Source: Adiantum capillus-veneris
Taxonomy: Eukaryota; Streptophyta; Polypodiopsida; Polypodiales; Pteridaceae
Direction: 5' to 3'
Length of the DNA: 64,000 nucleotides
Assembly: GCA_014529385.2 (NCBI GenBank)
Contig: CM043970.1
Span: 61,571,523-61,635,522, forward strand
The position numbers were made by a program, and so were the translations under genes. Below the pieces are notes generated by a model that saw nothing but the letters and a program-made list of their open reading frames with translations, was not told where the DNA came from and searched no databases. Shown piece by piece: positions 22,788 to 33,240 of this stretch. The first letter of the stretch is position 1. Every line of letters starts with the position of its first letter.

Positions 22788-25700
22788 ATGGCTGACAGAC
22801 CAGATGATGTGACTGAAGAGGTTTCCTCTTCACAGGGTCAACAGACACATGAAGTGGGTGAGTCCTCAAGACCACCACAGACTGATGATGATATATTCAG
22901 GACCCAGTTGGCTACTGCTGTGGCTATGTTCACACAAGTAATGCAAAACCCAAGGTTTTTAGCCTTTCTGCAACCTCCTGTTCCATCTCAGCAAGTTGGG
23001 TCACTGGATCATATTCAAAACCCTGTTAAGGCTCGAGCACAGGTGATTCATACCGCACAGTCAATGGAAACACCTGTACACTTGACGGAGAACATGCAGT
23101 CTCCACAACGTATGCCTAAGGTGCAAGAACAGGTGGCTGAGATGCCAGTTTTTCAAGCTGTACCAATTCAGCCCGCCACCTTTCAGCAGCCTATAGCTGG
23201 TTCTAATGGGCAGGGAAGCAACTTACAGGCTATGCAACAGGTCTTCCCACCACCTTCAGTACACCCTGGCTATTTTGGAGGTGGATCGGTATTTCAGAGC
23301 ATGGCTGGTCATGCACCTGGAAATCAGTTTTATACGCCAGGAACAGTGTTTGCGGGTGCTCAAACGATGATGCCTAACCCCATGTACAGTGTCATGGGTA
23401 TGCAACCAGGGTTTCAAAGCACTCAGGGACAATTTGGGATGCCACAAGCAAATTTTGGTATGGCTGGAATTACAAATCAGCAGCCAAATATGGCATTTCC
23501 AGGTCAAGTTAATAGCGGCCAAGGAACACAGATGAACCTTAATAGTGTTCCCATGTTTCAGTCACTTCCATATGACAATTTAACGCCGCTGGAGAGGCCA
23601 ACTCCGTACAAAGAAGGTGGCAAAGGAGTGTCATTCACGACCTTTACAGGGTTTGATGACAGGAAGAAGGCTCTTTCATTCCTCCAGCAGTTTGATAAGG
23701 CCTATGCAGGGGGAAACTTTACAGAGGCTTCAAAGGTCCGCAAGGCAGCCACTTTCTTGACAGGGAATGCGGGACAATGGTGGACAACTTTATTGCTTCA
23801 AGGGCAAGCTCCGTCCACATGGATTTACTTCAAGCAGATTTTTGCAGCAGCTTGGTTATCTGATGATTTCGAAGCAGATGTCATGACAGAATGGCACCAG
23901 CTTAATGCTGCCACTTGCAGAAATCTGGATGATTACAATCGGAAGTTTTGGAAAGCTCTACTTCCAGTAACTTCCTATAGATTTGTGCCATTGACAGAAC
24001 AGATAGAAAAATACTGTTGTGGCCTACCCAAAGGATTGAGAAAATACTGCACAAAGACCAAAGTCACTACTTTGACGCAGCTCATCGAGGTAGCAAACAC
24101 TGGCAATGGTTTGCTCAAGGGAGAAGATTGTGAATTTAACACTGGCGTCAAGGCAGGATCAGGCAAGAAAAATTCAGCCAAGAAGCACGTTCCCAATGAG
24201 GCTCCTAAAGGGACTCAGGAGTCAGCCAACGCAGGGAAAGACAAAGCTACGGCTGAATCAGAAAAAGGACCAGCAAAGAAATGGAAAAGACGTTTTCCTC
24301 GCAAGTCAGAAGAGCAAAAGAAGGTCCTGAGGACAGAGAACAAATGCTTTATATGTGAGCAGCCTGGCCACATTGCTTATAACTGTCCTACAAAGAAAAG
24401 GCCAGCTGATTCTGAAGACAAGGAAGACAAGAAAGGAAAGAAGCCCATGGCTGGTCTAGTGCCAGATATGGTGGGCGACAAGCCAAATTCAGATGCAAGT
24501 GAGCTTTGCAGAGCATGGGGAAAGGTTAGGGATCAAACAGTGCTTATCTTCTTTGATCCAGGTGCCAAAGCCAACTTTATTTCCCCAGAATTGGCTTCAA
24601 AGTTGGGAATCAGACCTGAAGAGATGGGGTATACAGCAGAGGCAGGTTTGGCATGTCCTGGCCATACAGAGGCTGTGACACCCATCATTGGAAAGTTGCG
24701 TCTACATATCCAGTCCTATGTAGATGCTGAAGAATTTTACATCATGCCACTGGACGGATGTGATGTGTTGTTAGGTATTCCTTGGTTGTTTCGTGTACAG
24801 GGAATCATGGATGCCTACAACAAAAAGATCACTGTACAGAGCAGGGGAAAGACTCACATTCTGGATGTAAAGCTTAAAGGGGAGTCTATTCCTACTGTAT
24901 CAGCTTCTGCTATTACTTCTGTAATGAAAAAGCATCTTTCTGCGTACTTGGTTTTTGCACGTGAAGTGTCAGATTGTGATGAATCAAATTTATCTGTGCT
25001 AGATAAAGAAAGGTCAATGTTTTTACAACAGTATAGTGACTGTTTTTCCGATTCATTACCGTCTCAATTACCGCCAGAGAGACCCGAGGACCATGCGATA
25101 GATTTGGTGCCAGGCAGTAGCCCACCAAACAAGCCTCCGTACAGGGTTAGTGCGGCTCAGCAGAAAGAGATAATGGGCCAAGTACAGGAGCTGTTAGAAA
25201 AAGGGCTGATTCAGCCCAGTTCATCTCCATTCTGTTCTCCAGTATTGTTGGTGCAGAAAAAAGATGGCTCATGGCGTATGTGCATCGACTACCGTGCACT
25301 GAACAAGAATACCATCAAGAATAGGTTCCCTATACCTAGAATTGATGATATTATGGACAAATTAGAAGGAGCAGCTATGTTTAGCAGGATAGATCTAAAG
25401 AGTGGGTATCATCAGATCCGCATTAGATCAGAGGATGTGCACAAGACTGCTTTTAGAACAACGTTTGGCCTTTACGAATTTTTAGTGATGCCCTTTGGTC
25501 TCACAAATGCTCCTGCTACGTTCAATAGGATGATGGACAGAATTTTCCGTCCACACCAGCAGTTTGTTGGTACATTCTTTGATGACATGATAGTCTACTC
25601 AAAGAATGAAGAGGAGCATAGGCATCACTTGGCCATTGTGTTCAAAGAGCTACGCAGTCATAGGTTGCTCATCAATGCAAAGAAAAGTGAGTTTTTTCTG

Positions 25701-27851
25701 GAAGAGATTCACTTTCTGGGACACATTGTCTCAAAGGATGGTGTCAGAATGGATCCTGCAAAAGTTGAAGCGACCAAGTCATGGCCAAATTTGAAGACGG
25801 TGCATGATGTCCGAAGCTTCTTGGGACTATGCTCCTATTACAGAAGGTTTATCCGAAATTTCGCTGAGATTGCTTCACCTTTACATGCTCTTCAAAAGAA
25901 GGCAGTCACCTTTAGATGGACACAAAAAGAGATTTTAGCTTTTAATCTCTTAAAGGAAAAGATGACTTCGGATCCAGTCATTGTGTTGCCAGATCTTAGG
26001 AAGTCATTTGTGGTCCAGTGTGATGCCTGCGGTAGTAGCATTGGTGCTGTGCTAATGCAAGATGGCAGGGTAGTAGCCTATGAGAGTAGAATTTTGCAAG
26101 GGCCAGAGATGACCATGCAGGTCTATGAGAAAGAGTTACTGGCTGTGATTCATGTGCTCTTAACTTGGAAACACTACCTGCTAGGTGCAAATTTTGTTGT
26201 CCAAACGGATCATCAGACCTTGCGATACTTCTTGACACAGACAAAGTTATCTGAAAAGCATATGCGATGGGCAAATATCTTGTCCATGTTCCATTTTCAG
26301 ATTGTGCATGTGGAAGGCAAGAAGAACGTTGTGGCTGATGCCTTGTCAAGGAAGCCACAAATTTCAGCTGTGTCGATTCCTTATCATCATGAACTTGATG
26401 ATATGAGAGAACAGTATGCAAATGATGAAGATTTTGCAAGGGTCTTCGAGCAACTAATGGATGGACAACGTCATGAACACTATCTTCTTAAAGACGGGTT
26501 CATGATGATGCATGGCAGATTGTGTGTCACAAAGCCATTGCGACGCAAAGTTATGGAAGAGAGTCATGTCCCACCGTATGCAGGGCATCGTGGTATCGAT
26601 GCTACAGTTAAAGCGGTAGAGACATTCTTCTATTGGCCTACATTGAGAAGGGATGTGGATGCCTTTGTGCGAGAATGCCTAATATGCCAAAAGGTCAAGT
26701 TTGACAGGCAAAAGGCACCAGGGTTATTGCAACCACTACCTATTCCAGATAAACCATGGGAAAGTATTGCTATGGATTTTATCTTTGATCTTCCGAGAAC
26801 GCAGACAGGAAATGATGGTATTTGGACCATTATTTGCAGATTCAGCAAACAGGCTCATTTTATTCCTGTCAGGAAGAAGATAAAGCCAGATCAGATGGCA
26901 CGCTTGTTTATGAGCAATATTTTCAAGTATCATGGCATGCCACAGTCGATTATTAGCGACCGTGATCCACGCATGACTAGTTTGTTCTGGAAAGGCTTGT
27001 TTGAGAATATGGGCACCACGCTCAAATTCTCTTCGTCATTTCATCCTCAAACAGATGGGCAGTCGGAAGAGGCAAATTCTACTGTCCTAGATCTGCTCAA
27101 GTGCTATGTGTCAGAGCATAAAGGAAAGTGGGAGCAGTATTTGCCATTGGTGGAGTATGCATACAATAATACAGTGCATTCATCAACTGGCAAGGCACCC
27201 TTTGAGATAGTTGAAGGTGGCAAGAAAGTTCCTCCCATACTGCATACAAAGGACAAGATATTTGAAGCAGATAAGTATGTTCAAGACATGGATGAAATGT
27301 ACAAGAAGGTCAAAGTGGCCTTAGAAAGGACTCAGGCAAAGCAAAAGAAAGCAGCTGATCGTCACCGTCGTGAAGTGGTATATTCACTTGGTGATTGGGT
27401 GCTTTTACGCTTTGAAAAGGCAAGGTTAAAGAAGATGAAGGGCAAGGAAAGAGTGTTTCCAAAGCTCAGCATGCGTTACTATGGGCCTTTTCAAGTGTGC
27501 GACATAATCAGTGATGTTGCATATAGGCTGAAATTGCCTGACAGTTGGAAGATTCACAATGCGTTTCATGTGAGTCTTCTCAGACCCTATGTGGGTGATG
27601 TGCCAGAAGATATGCCAGCTGAAGATCAGCCGGAAGTCGAGGAACTTGACGAGATCTTGGTCCCTGAACAGATTTTGGCACACAAAGAAAGGAAAGTGAA
27701 AGGCAAGGTTGCTAGGCGTTACTTGGTAAAGTTCAGAAACTATCCACCAATGGATGCTAAGTGGATGGAAGAAGGTGAACTTGCACACTCACCAACTGTG
27801 TTATCACTTTACCTGGAAGCCTTCGATTTGCAACCTACCTTGACCCCTTGA
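22788..27851 (+). CDS. E5 gag-pol polyprotein (1687 residues)
   Basis: One frame encodes gag and pol. I start it at the ATG at 22788 (MADRPDDVTEEV); codons upstream in frame lack an ATG. The gag N-terminus is Gln/Met/Pro-rich (to about 260) and the capsid-like domain spans about 270-440 (FLQQFDKAYAGGNF, GNAGQWWTTLLLQG). A CCHC knuckle CFICEQPGHIAYNC is at 520-533. The protease has the active site FFDPGAKANFIS, with Asp at 590. RT has FFDDMIVYSK at about 931-940 and RNase H has QCDACGSSIG with Asp at 1079. The integrase has an HHCC finger from His 1260 (HVPPYAGHRG to CLICQKVKF) and catalytic Asp 1330, Asp 1391 and Glu 1427, the last two separated by 35 residues. A chromodomain-like tail with YLVKFRNYPPMDAKWMEE lies near 1640-1660. 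Gag and pol sharing one frame is common in plant chromoviruses. No defect is visible. Confidence 0.95.
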   Translation: MADRPDDVTEEVSSSQGQQTHEVGESSRPPQTDDDIFRTQLATAVAMFTQVMQNPRFLAFLQPPVPSQQVGSLDHIQNPVKARAQVIHTAQSMETPVHLTENMQSPQRMPKVQEQVAEMPVFQAVPIQPATFQQPIAGSNGQGSNLQAMQQVFPPPSVHPGYFGGGSVFQSMAGHAPGNQFYTPGTVFAGAQTMMPNPMYSVMGMQPGFQSTQGQFGMPQANFGMAGITNQQPNMAFPGQVNSGQGTQMNLNSVPMFQSLPYDNLTPLERPTPYKEGGKGVSFTTFTGFDDRKKALSFLQQFDKAYAGGNFTEASKVRKAATFLTGNAGQWWTTLLLQGQAPSTWIYFKQIFAAAWLSDDFEADVMTEWHQLNAATCRNLDDYNRKFWKALLPVTSYRFVPLTEQIEKYCCGLPKGLRKYCTKTKVTTLTQLIEVANTGNGLLKGEDCEFNTGVKAGSGKKNSAKKHVPNEAPKGTQESANAGKDKATAESEKGPAKKWKRRFPRKSEEQKKVLRTENKCFICEQPGHIAYNCPTKKRPADSEDKEDKKGKKPMAGLVPDMVGDKPNSDASELCRAWGKVRDQTVLIFFDPGAKANFISPELASKLGIRPEEMGYTAEAGLACPGHTEAVTPIIGKLRLHIQSYVDAEEFYIMPLDGCDVLLGIPWLFRVQGIMDAYNKKITVQSRGKTHILDVKLKGESIPTVSASAITSVMKKHLSAYLVFAREVSDCDESNLSVLDKERSMFLQQYSDCFSDSLPSQLPPERPEDHAIDLVPGSSPPNKPPYRVSAAQQKEIMGQVQELLEKGLIQPSSSPFCSPVLLVQKKDGSWRMCIDYRALNKNTIKNRFPIPRIDDIMDKLEGAAMFSRIDLKSGYHQIRIRSEDVHKTAFRTTFGLYEFLVMPFGLTNAPATFNRMMDRIFRPHQQFVGTFFDDMIVYSKNEEEHRHHLAIVFKELRSHRLLINAKKSEFFLEEIHFLGHIVSKDGVRMDPAKVEATKSWPNLKTVHDVRSFLGLCSYYRRFIRNFAEIASPLHALQKKAVTFRWTQKEILAFNLLKEKMTSDPVIVLPDLRKSFVVQCDACGSSIGAVLMQDGRVVAYESRILQGPEMTMQVYEKELLAVIHVLLTWKHYLLGANFVVQTDHQTLRYFLTQTKLSEKHMRWANILSMFHFQIVHVEGKKNVVADALSRKPQISAVSIPYHHELDDMREQYANDEDFARVFEQLMDGQRHEHYLLKDGFMMMHGRLCVTKPLRRKVMEESHVPPYAGHRGIDATVKAVETFFYWPTLRRDVDAFVRECLICQKVKFDRQKAPGLLQPLPIPDKPWESIAMDFIFDLPRTQTGNDGIWTIICRFSKQAHFIPVRKKIKPDQMARLFMSNIFKYHGMPQSIISDRDPRMTSLFWKGLFENMGTTLKFSSSFHPQTDGQSEEANSTVLDLLKCYVSEHKGKWEQYLPLVEYAYNNTVHSSTGKAPFEIVEGGKKVPPILHTKDKIFEADKYVQDMDEMYKKVKVALERTQAKQKKAADRHRREVVYSLGDWVLLRFEKARLKKMKGKERVFPKLSMRYYGPFQVCDIISDVAYRLKLPDSWKIHNAFHVSLLRPYVGDVPEDMPAEDQPEVEELDEILVPEQILAHKERKVKGKVARRYLVKFRNYPPMDAKWMEEGELAHSPTVLSLYLEAFDLQPTLTP

Positions 27852-28424
27852 GTTTCAAAGCTACATGGATTGTCAGTGTGACAATGGCTTTTGAAACAAA
27901 TGATGTACATGGTATTTAAAGTGAGCTCAAATCAAATACCTGTTACATGAATGTTAGAGCTGTACAGATTGTCAGTTTGGCAATTGCTCTTATGGAATGT
28001 CCAAAAGTTTGGTTAGTGCTATAGAAGTGAGTATTTCTTGTCAGTTTGTCAAGGATACAGTGATTGCTTCTATTGAAGAGTACATGTGTAACTGCATTCT
28101 TAAACTGTCGGTTTGGGTATGCTCGAAAGTGTTACGGGATCCAACGTGTACTATAAGACAGTGGCAAAATGTGCAGCTACCATTTTGTCATTGGAAAGTT
28201 AGTGACTCAAAGCAATGGCAGAGTGCGCAGCTACCACTATGTCATTGGGACAGGGTTCACACGCAGGCAATACATGAGTCGACGAGGTGTTGAATACACC
28301 AGGGTTGACAATGAGCATGTATGTGTCGTATATGTGTCGACACGTGTTGAATACATCAGTGTTGACAGTAAGCATGTACGACATAGATGCAAACGAGGAC
28401 GTTTGAGATTTCAAGAGGGGGGTA
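27852..28424 (+). other. E5 3' untranslated region with two tandem duplications and polypurine tract
   Basis: No ORF of note. A 54-bp unit is repeated twice from about 28163 (GGCAAAATGTGCAGCTACCA and a variant). A 57-bp unit is repeated from 28288 and 28345 (TGTTGAATACACCAGGGTTG and a variant). The polypurine tract TCAAGAGGGGGGTA (28411-28424) primes plus-strand synthesis and is shared with E2. Confidence 0.7.
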
Positions 28425-29901
28425 TGTCACCAGCGTGTGACTACTATCTATCCTTTTTGTTGATTTCTTTCTTATTATCTATTTACTTTCACTTTTTGGA
28501 AACACCCCTCGGGAAATCTAACTGCCCTGCATTGCATAGCTAGTGTGGAACTGTCCAGAGGGAGTCCAGGCCTGAGGGCAAGAGAGCACTAAGGTTGGAC
28601 AAGGACTATGGTTAGCCAAGTGGGGTCATTGACTAGCCAAAGTGGAATCCTTTGCTACAGAGGCTACATTTCAGTTTTGGATGTGGCCGCAGTGTACAAA
28701 GAGGGTCGGATGACCTAGAAAGATACAATGGCAGCATCTCCTAAAATTTAGGGAACTGCTATTTTGGGACCTGAAAATGTCTTCGCGTCATTACGTGCAG
28801 TTTGACATGGGGATCATTTTGTTACTCTGTGGCCAAGTCAACAGAGGCTGCAGGTGAGATATTTTTAGACCCGAGGGTCTAAAGCGGGAAAATGCACAAA
28901 TGAGTGACACTTGGCACTCTGAGGCCAGTTTACTACTTATAGAGAAGGCAAAAACGTGATTTATAGCTGGGAGGCTCATTTTGCAAGTCTCTGTCACAGG
29001 TTAAGAGCTATGGAGTGCTTGCTTTCCCTCTTATGCACAGTGCGGTGCCAGGAGTGATGCCCTGCACGCTACGCACTGCCCTCTCTCTCCCCTTTGGCAG
29101 TATGTTATGCCCCTCTAGTGGGCTCTTCATTTGACCAATGTACAGTTGTGTGGGTTCATGCGCGATTGCCGAGGCAAGAGCCTCTTGCACAGGTACTGGA
29201 TTAGCTAGCGGCTAATCCCCCCGCAGGTACAGGTGAATTCGGAGAGGTTTCACGCCAGAAATCTCGTCCGATTCAAAGGGCAAGTAGCCCTACAGGTGCG
29301 GGAGCTCGAGGACTTGCTAGGGATGCGACCGGCACGCGAAACGGAGCCCGAAACAGTGAATTACAGCCTGCTGTGTATTTTTGCAGGTTTAGGGTTTTGG
29401 CCCTAAACGGACCCTAATACCCCCAGGAGGTTCGGGGACGCAAGGGGACCGCTGTACAGGCGATCTGGCGCATTTTCAGGGCTGAAAACAGAGAATTCAG
29501 CGTGCTGCAGATTCTCGCCAGGTTTTGCAAAGTGCCCGTATGCGTCGGGAAAGTCAGTCAATGCGTGGGAATACTGACCGTGAAGGGTTCTAGTACAGTT
29601 ATGCTGCCGAAATCGGGCTGGAACAGTGGAAATTCAGCCGAGTTTGTGCGGGGCAGCTTGTAGGAACCACAGCATTTATTCCCTCTTTTGAACAATAAAG
29701 AAATACCGAAAGGGGCGCCTAAGTTAGGGGCCAATCTGGTGTCTGTCCACTCATACAGGTGCAATCTAGCAGCCTGTATCCCTCTCCCCTTTGATGTGTC
29801 TTGAAAGTACAGGTAAAATAGACGACTAATAATGGGTGAAAGCTAAATCAAGGTTTAAAGTAAAGTCTACCGCCCTTTTTGGATTGAACAGGCCGGTTTC
29901 A
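28425..29901 (+). repeat. 3' LTR of E5
   Basis: 1477 bp, same start and end as the 5' LTR, followed by TSD CCAGG. The AATAAA is at 29694-29699 and the shared block at 29698-29735. Confidence 0.95.
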
Positions 29902-29931
29902 CCAGGTGCTCTCTCATGAATGTATTGTTTG

Positions 29932-30499
29932 TGTAACAAACTTGGACACCCCAAGTCAAGATTCTGCCGCGACACAACAAAGATTCACTACAAAACACTC
30001 CACAAATTTAAGAGTCGACACGGCCCAGCGTACTCCTGTGCCAAGAGAGATTGGCCCCAAAGACTGGTGCCCCTTTCGTATTTCTTTTATATTAATCTGT
30101 GAGCGAAGTACAACTTCCCACGAGTGCTCGCTCTCAGACTCTACGTCGAGATGCTCTGAGAAGGGAGCCGCCTTGGGTCACTTATAAGGATTACAAGGGT
30201 TGCTAAAAGCAAAGCCCCAAAACCATTAAAACTCAAAAGCAATGCTTCCCAAAAGCAACTTGGCTAAAATCTGCCAATAAAAAGCAACAACGCTAATTAC
30301 GAAAATCCGTACAGCTAGGCCACATTAGCAGCCAGTGTAAAACGCGGAAGTCCGTACACTCTGCCACGTCAGCACTGTCAGCGTAAAACCCAAAAATCCG
30401 TATTGTCTGCCACGTGGCACTCTGCCACGTCAGCCTGTCCGTATTGCTCTGTTCGTACTGTCCGTACAGCAAGGGCTACCACATCATCAGTTTGTGACA
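29932..30499 (-). repeat. 3' LTR of element E6 (minus strand)
   Basis: On the minus strand it starts TGTCACAAACTGATGATGTGG at 30499 and ends GTGTCCAAGTTTGTTACA at 29932. This matches the E2 LTR termini and includes the shared block at 30051-30088. It is clearly diverged from E2. The 25 bp between it and the E5 target duplication (29907-29931) are the continuation of E4's flank. Confidence 0.75.
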
Positions 30500-30614
30500 T
30501 GACAGAATTCTAATCGCCCTCGATTACGCCTACAAAACAGACAGAGGCCATAAACTGTCTCAGTAGACACTGACTCGAGGTACCAACGCACTAGACACGA
30601 CACATCTAGCACTT
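30500..30614 (-). other. E6 3' untranslated part, proximal piece
   Basis: The reverse complement matches the sequence just upstream of the E2 3' LTR (for example GTAGGCGTAATCG...CGATTA and GTTTATGGC). The match breaks off at 30614 where E7 is inserted and resumes at 40949. Confidence 0.7.
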
Positions 30615-31438
30615 TGTCACGTGACACATCCAACCCTATGTGTCCATGGACAAGCTACAGCACGACAAGGGTTCAGTCAGTCTAGATTAGAAGTGATCTG
30701 GCACTTTTGTGAGTCTATTCGTAGACCGTGCATGCCCAGTCACTTAGTGTAGATGCATATCCTCTGGTTGCACACAACATGATCATAAGCATTCCCATCA
30801 AAATCAGTCAGGGTAATTTTCCAGTGCATTTAGCCTATTTTACCTATTTTTGGCATTTTTCACTTATTAATTTAAGTGACTTTCCAACAAAAGTAGGTAG
30901 GGCAATTTTGCTAAGTTTGTATATAAGCAAACTAGAGCTAGCACTATTTGGTAGAAGAGGCTGCAGGAGCACATGCTCAACAGGCACCTTCTCAGCAGAA
31001 CCCCACCAGAACCCCCCCAAGAGACCTAGCGTTTATGCTCCACAGCAACAGCCCATAGCGTTTTTGGACAGCAGATACAAGCCCTTAGGTCGACCTCGTC
31101 ATCCCTGTCGTCATCGTCGACATAGCCTAGACTTGCACCAGTCTCATGCATACCATTTGTACCAGATTGTGCAATCATAAGTAGACCGCTCTCGCCGACA
31201 ACAGTGGGGCCTTCGGAGGAGGGTTTTACAGCGTCTCTGGTGTCGTATCTCTCTTCTCTCTCTATCTCTCAGTCTCATACACTTGCACGCACAGTGTCCA
31301 TTCACTTTGTTGTGATCATAGCATTCTCTCAATAAGAACGGAAGGCTCTACCTTCCATAAGAACAAAAGGAACCTTGAGCACAGTTCGGAGCACTCATCT
31401 TGAGCAAAGCGCAAACATTCATTCCGCTGCACCTAACA
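30615..31438 (+). repeat. 5' LTR of E7
   Basis: 824 bp with a TATA box TATATAAGC at about 30920-30928. It differs from the 3' copy by an 11-bp insertion near 31007 and scattered substitutions. A 150-codon frame inside it (30728-31180) is broken in the other LTR and is not treated as a gene. Confidence 0.88.
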
Positions 31439-31439
31439 T

Positions 31440-31451
31440 TGGTATCAGAGC
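31440..31451 (+). promoter_or_regulatory. Primer-binding site of E7
   Basis: TGGTATCAGAGC one base after the LTR end, the initiator-Met tRNA type. Confidence 0.8.
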
Positions 31452-31908
31452 TTTGGCAGTGTTCTGTATCACTCAAGGAAAGAACCACAAGAATCACAAG
31501 AATTTTTTTTGCTTGGTGCGGTCGCACGAACTCAAGTTCGCTTGGGCGTGTCGATTCCTAATCGTGTTTTTGAAGAGTGACAGGAATCCCAGGAAAGAAG
31601 GGCTTGTCCAGCCTCCCCTTGTGCCTCTTTTCACTCATTGAGAGCGAACCGTGCACTTAGCGGCCGGCCAATCGATGTGAGGTGGGAAAAAGCAACCTTG
31701 GTGAGAGCGCAAGGCCGCCAAGGGGTGCGCCCGCAGAAAGGAGTAGAACTCGGGTAAAGAGAAGATCCTTTTCAAACGCGGTTTGCAAGCGAAAGAAAAC
31801 CTCAAGAACCTCAAGACCCCCAAGAACCCAAGTTCCTCGTGAACTTAAGAACCCACGACTTAAGAACCCAAGACCACAAGAACCCATAAGAACCGACGAC
31901 TTCAGTGG

Positions 31909-32057
31909 ATGGTCATCGCTCGAAGCGGAATGGATACTTCGCTTGGAGGTGATGAGCAAGAGAGAGGCGAAGAAGAATTTTCCCCACCAGGAGGTTTTTC
32001 CGACCCTCCCCCTTCCCCATCTACGCCAAGGATTGCACTAACTCCTATACAAGAGTT
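31909..32057 (+). pseudogene. E7 ORF1, 5' part (interrupted by LINE)
   Basis: The frame from 31909 encodes an acidic Pro/Ser-rich peptide (GGDEQERGEEEFSPPGGF) ending in LTPIQE, where the LINE poly(T) begins. The same TPIQE codons recur at the right target duplication and lead straight into the frame at 38877, so this is the N-terminal side of the coiled-coil protein there. The true start is uncertain. An overlapping Arg/Pro-rich frame at 31682-32041 is in a different phase. Confidence 0.6.
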
Positions 32058-32202
32058 TTTTTTTTTTCCAAGAAAAAGATCCTTCTATTAGTTAATGAAA
32101 ACTGCCCATAGGGCTACATCCACCTCTGCAAGAGAGGGCTACAACAAGCATGATGGGGAGACTCTCCCAATGAAAAAACAGCATATATACAATGGGGCTA
32201 GA

Positions 32203-33240
32203 TCAAGAAATGGGAGGAGGGAAGAGCCACACAGGTGGACAGTAGTGCCATCTGAGCACCCCCTGGACCATGGTGTAGAAAGGCCCAGGGGGCCAGAGTC
32301 GAAGGAAAGCCTCGCGGCGCTCCCGCATGCGGTCGGAGCTGCCCTGTAGTCCCTCAAGCTGTCCTCTGAGAGTATGGATCAGCTCTAGCCAAAAGTCACG
32401 AGCAGTCTCTGCTAGTGGCACAGGGCGAGCCTCAAAGATGCGGAAACAACGGGCCCGCCAGATGAACCAAAGAGCTAGGCCGCTGATGAGCTCCCAGCAC
32501 TCCTCTCTCTCACTGCACCACTCCTGTGGAGTAAGGTCTGTAGCAGACTGGAGTGCACGTCGCCCCCCCTGTATCACTATCATCCTGCTGGTGGAAGATA
32601 GCTCAAACTGTAGTGCCGGGCCCGTGAGGGTGGACCAAGCCGCTACCCCCCAAGTGTACTGTCGAGCCGCGGAGAGGGCAGGCATCAGCCGAAGAACTCG
32701 TAGCCACACCTGTTGGGCCGAAGGACAGTCCCAAAGACAATGTCGCTGACTCTCCACCAATTGGTCACAGGCTGTACATGCGGCCGAGAGACCACTATGC
32801 ACAAGCCAGCTCCCTACTGCTGTGGCTTTGTGTGCAACCAACCACTGGAACAAAGTGACGCGCCTCGGCTGTCTGGAGTCCCACGGCCTCTGCCAAAAAG
32901 CTGCCAAGAACTCAACTGTGAGACTCTCCTCCTGCCAATGACGTGCTGCAGCGGGGCGGACCTCTCTCTGCGCTGCAAGTATATGACGTCCAAGCCGAAT
33001 AGTGTACTGAAAGAAAGGGACTCCTGGGCGGTCTGCAGAAGAGAAGGGGTCCCTCCATAGCCACTCACCAAGGTCCCACTGTACTCGTGCCATTGGACAA
33101 CACTCCCAAGCCCATAGCCTCCAGTGTCCTGTCTCGAGAGCTGTTGGGTCAGGGTCTATGACGCAAGTCCTCCCACAGATGCCCACAACTCGGATCCTCT
33201 GAAAACAGCACTCTGCCACCTGCGGGGCCTCTACTGTAAC
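32203..33240 (-). pseudogene. LINE ORF2 C-terminal zf-RVT-like domain
   Basis: In the same frame as the RT and separated from it only by the TGA at 33241. About 338 codons include PGVPFFQYTIRLGRHILAAQ and a Trp-rich core. The Cys/His cluster CTACDQLVESQRHCLWDC is the zf-RVT (zinc-binding) module found after RT in plant LINEs. The 3' untranslated region and poly(A) follow to 32058. Confidence 0.85.

Larger units (their letters stand above)
21203..29901 (+). mobile_element. Intact-looking Ty3/gypsy chromovirus-type retrotransposon E5
   Basis: An 8699-bp element flanked by the perfect target duplication CCAGG (21198-21202 and 29902-29906). Both LTRs are 1477 bp and I saw no difference between them by eye, including three identical short ORFs in each copy. 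A single uninterrupted gag-pol frame fills the interior and a polypurine tract lies at 28411-28424. It inserted into the 3' untranslated part of E4. The intact frame and matching LTRs indicate the youngest element in the window, possibly still active. Confidence 0.95.

Noticed and set aside
30728-31180. 150-codon ORF inside the E7 5' LTR
   Set aside because: It lies within the LTR and is broken by the 11-bp difference in the 3' LTR copy.
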